Origin: Speluncibacter jeojiensis
Lineage (GTDB): Bacteria > Actinomycetota > Actinomycetes > Mycobacteriales > Mycobacteriaceae
Direction: 5' to 3'
DNA length: 64,000 nucleotides
Assembly (NCBI RefSeq): GCF_029589495.1
Contig: NZ_JAAIVF010000002.1
Span: forward strand, 310,001-374,000
The position numbers and the translations under genes are program-made. Of the stretch, positions 61,330 through 64,000 are shown piece after piece (within the stretch, counting starts at the first letter, position 1; every line of letters begins with the position of its first letter). Under the pieces are notes generated by a model, which saw only the letters and a list, made by a program, of their open reading frames with translations, was not told where the DNA came from and searched no databases.

Positions 61330-62085
61330 TCACCAGGAGTCATCGCGCCGCGGGCCCTTCTCGTCCGCCGCCACCGCGGGCGCGCCGGCCGGATCGGGGC
61401 GGTCGCCGGCCTGCCCGGGCTCGCCGAAACCGTCCACTCCGGCCCCGGCCTCCCCGTCCTGCTCGCCCTGCCGGGACTTGCCGGCCCGGTGTTCGCGGAT
61501 GCGCCACACCACCAGCGCGACCACCACGACCGCCGCCACCCCGATCGCGACCCCGCGCCCGGCCGTCTTCTCCACTGCCGCGTAGGAGTTCCCTGCCAGA
61601 TACCCGAGCAGCACGAACGCGACACCCCAGACGGCCCCGCCGAGCGCGTTGAAGGCGAGGAAGCGCCGGTAGGGCATCTGCGCGGTGCCCGCCAGCGCCG
61701 GCATGACCGCGCGGAAGAACGCCACGAACCGGCCCAGGAACACCGCCCAGCCGCCACGTCGCCGGAGGAAGTCCTGCGCGTCGTCCAACCGCTTGCGGCG
61801 GCGCTCGAGCACGCGCATCTGCATCAGCCGCGGGCCGAATTTGCGTCCGACCTCGAATCCGACCGAGTCACCGAGGATGGCGGCGACGACCACGACGGCC
61901 AGGATCGCCGGGAGCAGCACATGGCCCCGCGCGGCGACCACTCCGCCGAGCACCGCCGCGGTCTCACCGGGGATGACGAAGCCGAAGAACAATGCGTCCT
62001 CGGCGAACACCAGCAGTCCCACCACCAGCAGGACGAGCGGTCCACCGACGCCCAGCACCTTGTCGACCATGCTCGTCAACGGCAC
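61330..62085 (-). CDS. DedA-family membrane protein
   Basis: A 251-residue protein of the DedA/SNARE-associated family: FFGFVIPGETAAVLGGVVAARG, GDSVGFEVGRKFG, and FLGRFVAFFRAVMPALAGTAQMPYRRFLAFNALGGAVWG, the family core with the conserved Arg. DedA proteins are proposed lipid flippases. The last 45 residues are charged and Gly/Asp-rich. GTG 62085 has GAGGAT upstream; ATG 62070 is the alternative. Confidence 0.85.
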   Translation of the reverse strand: MPLTSMVDKVLGVGGPLVLLVVGLLVFAEDALFFGFVIPGETAAVLGGVVAARGHVLLPAILAVVVVAAILGDSVGFEVGRKFGPRLMQMRVLERRRKRLDDAQDFLRRRGGWAVFLGRFVAFFRAVMPALAGTAQMPYRRFLAFNALGGAVWGVAFVLLGYLAGNSYAAVEKTAGRGVAIGVAAVVVVALVVWRIREHRAGKSRQGEQDGEAGAGVDGFGEPGQAGDRPDPAGAPAVAADEKGPRRDDSW

Positions 62086-62263
62086 ACCATCCTCGCTCGC
62101 ACGGGCCACGAGTCGGCCCGCCCCCAGGTTAGGCCACCCCGCCGAGACGCCCTCCGACCTGGCGTTGTCCGGTGACGACACCGCCGACTCGGTGCGACCC
62201 GAAAGCCCTTCCGGTGGAGTAGCGTCGGGTCCACAGAGCCGGCCCGACGGGGGTGATGACCAG

Positions 62264-62740
62264 ATGTCGACGACACCGTGCGACCTCGTGCTGATCGCGT
62301 ACGACGGGTCCGAGAACTCGCAACGGGCGGTCGAGTACGCAGGGCGATTCCTCAGCGCCAAGCGAGCCGTCGTACTCACCGTGTGGGAGCCGATGGTCCG
62401 GCAGGCCGCCAGGATCTCGGGACTGTCCGGGATGATGCAGCCGGACTGGCTTCCCGAGGAGGACCAGGACGACATCGCCCACGTCGATGCCAAGTCGGTG
62501 TGCGAGGAGGGGCTCGAGCTCGCCAAGAAGGCCGGGCTGGCCGCCGAGGCCCGCTGCGTCGAGACCGGCACCACCATCTGGACCACCATCGTGGCGCTGG
62601 CCGACGAGCTGGAGGCGGACATCATCGTCACCGGCACCCGCGGCACCACCGGCCTGCGGTCGTTGCTGCAGTCCAGCACCGCCGACCATGTTCTTCGCCA
62701 CAGCCACCGCCCGGTCCTGATCGTCCCGCCGGGCAAGTAG
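62264..62740 (+). CDS. Universal stress protein (UspA family)
   Basis: A 158-residue Usp: LVLIAYDGSENSQRAVEYAG at the N-terminus and the ATP-binding GTRGTTGLRSLLQSSTADHVLRHSHRPVLIVP at the C-terminus in family order. A GGGGGTGATGACC sequence precedes the ATG. It is divergent from DedA. Nucleotide binding is predicted; role in stress is by family. Confidence 0.92.
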   Translation: MSTTPCDLVLIAYDGSENSQRAVEYAGRFLSAKRAVVLTVWEPMVRQAARISGLSGMMQPDWLPEEDQDDIAHVDAKSVCEEGLELAKKAGLAAEARCVETGTTIWTTIVALADELEADIIVTGTRGTTGLRSLLQSSTADHVLRHSHRPVLIVPPGK

Positions 62741-62854
62741 CCGGGCGAACAGCCACATGAGGCGGCCCGCGGGCGCGCTCGCTCGGAGAAGGCATCCCGA
62801 TGAACACCCCGAGCGCGGTGCGGGCCGCCCCCTGCGGGCGTGCATCATGGGGGA

Positions 62855-64000
62855 ATGGATTCGACGACCGGAGGTGGCACCGCCACTCGCGACCGCCGGG
62901 TATCCGCCGAGGCCGACGCGGTGGGCCTGACACCCGGCGGTTTCCTGCTGTCGCGGTCGAAGTCGACGCTGTGCACCTCCGGGGTCCGCGACCGGTACGA
63001 CGACCCCGCGCAGGCCCGCCGCGCACTGGCCGACGGCGCACCGATGATCGTCGGTGCACTGCCGTTCGATCCGCACCACCCGGCCGCACTGACGGTCCCC
63101 GAAACCGTCGCGCGACTGTCCGGTCCGTGGCGGACCGACCCGCTCCCGCCCCTTCCCGAAGTTCGCCTGGTCGGTGAACTCCCCAGTGCCGCAGAACATC
63201 TCGAACGAGTGACGGCACTCATCGAGCGGGTGCGCAGCGGCGCCGTCGACAAGGTCGTCGCCGCCCGGTCGGTGCTGCTCGCCGCCGACGACCCGATCTC
63301 CCCGCACGCACTCCTGGCCCGGCTGATCAGTCAGGACCCGGGCGGCAACGGCTTCGGCGTGGACCTGTCCGCCGCCGGCGGCGACTGGGCCGGGCGCACC
63401 CTGGTCGGCTCGAGCCCCGAGGTGCTGATCCGCCGCCACGGTCGCCGGGTGCGCTGCTGGCCGCTCGCCGGATCCGCGCCCCGGCACAGCGAACCCGAGG
63501 CCGACGAGCAGGAGGCCGCGCGATTGCTCGCCTCGGCGAAGAACCGGCACGAGCACGCGTTCGTCGTCGAGTGGCTGCGCGAGCGTCTGGGCCCGTTCTG
63601 CCGCGAGTTGACGGTCGCGCCGGAGCCCGGCCTGCTCGGCACCCCCGACGTGTGGCACCTGGGCACACCGATCGACGGCGTGCTCGACGACCGCGGCGGG
63701 TCGGCGCTCGACCTCGCGCTGGCGGTGCACCCGACCCCGGCCGTGTGCGGCACGCCGACCCCGGCCGCGCTGGCGGCCATCCGGGAGGTCGAGGAGGACC
63801 GGGGCTTCTACGCCGGGGCCGTTGGCTGGTGCGACGCGAACGGAGACGGCGACTGGATGGTCGCCATCCGCTGCGCCGAGATCAGTGCCGACGGTCTGCG
63901 GGCCCGCGCGTTCGCCGGCGGCGGCATCGTGGCGGGGTCCGTCCCGGAGGACGAGTTGGCCGAGACCTCGACGAAACTGCGCACGCTGCTCTCCGCGCTC
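62855..64000 (+). CDS. Isochorismate synthase (3' end beyond window)
   Basis: 382 codons without a stop. It is a chorismate-utilising enzyme of the EntC/MenF/DhbC group: VDKVVAARSVLLAADDPISPHALL, LVGSSPEVLIRRHGRRVRCWPLAGSAPRH, VHPTPAVCGTPTPAAL, and EEDRGFYAGAVGW then FAGGGIVAGSVPEDELAETSTKLRTLL. The last block is normally the extreme C-terminus, so only a few residues are likely missing. It makes isochorismate for siderophore or menaquinone synthesis; M. tuberculosis annotates Rv3215 as EntC. Confidence 0.9.
   Translation, partial: MDSTTGGGTATRDRRVSAEADAVGLTPGGFLLSRSKSTLCTSGVRDRYDDPAQARRALADGAPMIVGALPFDPHHPAALTVPETVARLSGPWRTDPLPPLPEVRLVGELPSAAEHLERVTALIERVRSGAVDKVVAARSVLLAADDPISPHALLARLISQDPGGNGFGVDLSAAGGDWAGRTLVGSSPEVLIRRHGRRVRCWPLAGSAPRHSEPEADEQEAARLLASAKNRHEHAFVVEWLRERLGPFCRELTVAPEPGLLGTPDVWHLGTPIDGVLDDRGGSALDLALAVHPTPAVCGTPTPAALAAIREVEEDRGFYAGAVGWCDANGDGDWMVAIRCAEISADGLRARAFAGGGIVAGSVPEDELAETSTKLRTLLSAL

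Noticed and set aside
62628-63730. Minus-strand frames opposite the universal stress protein and isochorismate synthase genes
   Set aside because: Arg/Ala-rich shadows with no motifs. The plus strand encodes a clear chorismate-binding enzyme running off the window.

Overview
The window is a high-GC actinobacterial chromosome segment. Many genes have clear counterparts in Mycobacterium tuberculosis (mrf/Rv0106, ctpC with its small PacL partner, sigC, dcd, fadE5, fadA2, fabG4, htdX). Together with an L,D-transpeptidase, a UfaA1-type cyclopropane synthase, AlkB and oleate hydratase, this points to a mycolate-containing member of the Mycobacteriales such as Gordonia, Williamsia or a relative. That is inference from gene content; no rRNA is present.

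Layout. 1-10.8 kb is metal homeostasis. A divergent pair of Zur-type boxes separates mrf-rpmF-cobW (minus) from cysteine-poor ribosomal protein paralogues rpmB-rpmG-rpsN-rpsR (plus). YibE/F, the CtpC P-type ATPase with PacL, a SigC-type ECF sigma factor, a zinc-finger membrane protein, a 38-residue peptide and a PepSY membrane protein follow. 10.9-16 kb holds acyl-CoA ligase, enoyl-CoA hydratase, alkane hydroxylase and an alanine/aspartate-type aminotransferase. 16-22.8 kb is envelope and housekeeping: L,D-transpeptidase, two tandem proteins with a cytoplasmic domain, one membrane segment and a Pro-rich tail, a DUF218 protein, dcd, tRNA-Gly(CCC), a decayed MFS gene and a small winged-helix protein. 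22.8-37 kb is mixed metabolism, including a secreted GH79-like hydrolase, cyclopropane synthase, APC permease and oleate hydratase.

37-46.6 kb is the most interesting block. Six tightly coupled minus-strand genes encode a FucI-family isomerase, FGGY kinase, sugar-porter MFS, DUF2961/GH172 protein, Tat-exported DUF4185-like protein and GH43-like protein. A second, secreted DUF4185 protein lies divergently. GH172 and GH183 (DUF4185) are recently described D-arabinan-cleaving families, and FucI-type isomerases convert D-arabinose to D-ribulose. The block therefore reads as a self-contained D-arabinan/D-arabinose utilisation or cell-wall arabinan recycling system (inference).

46.6-64 kb is lipid metabolism and envelope. 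fadE5 comes first, then a degenerate ABC ATPase with a YhgE/Pip protein, a dispanin-like protein, a VanW protein and an Ig-repeat secreted protein. fadA2 with a long Ala/Lys/Pro N-terminal tail diverges from fabG4-htdX, and a TetR regulator follows. The regulator's own promoter and the fadA2/fabG4 divergent region share a CTTACT-N4-AGTAAG palindrome. DedA, a universal stress protein and a 3'-truncated isochorismate synthase close the window.
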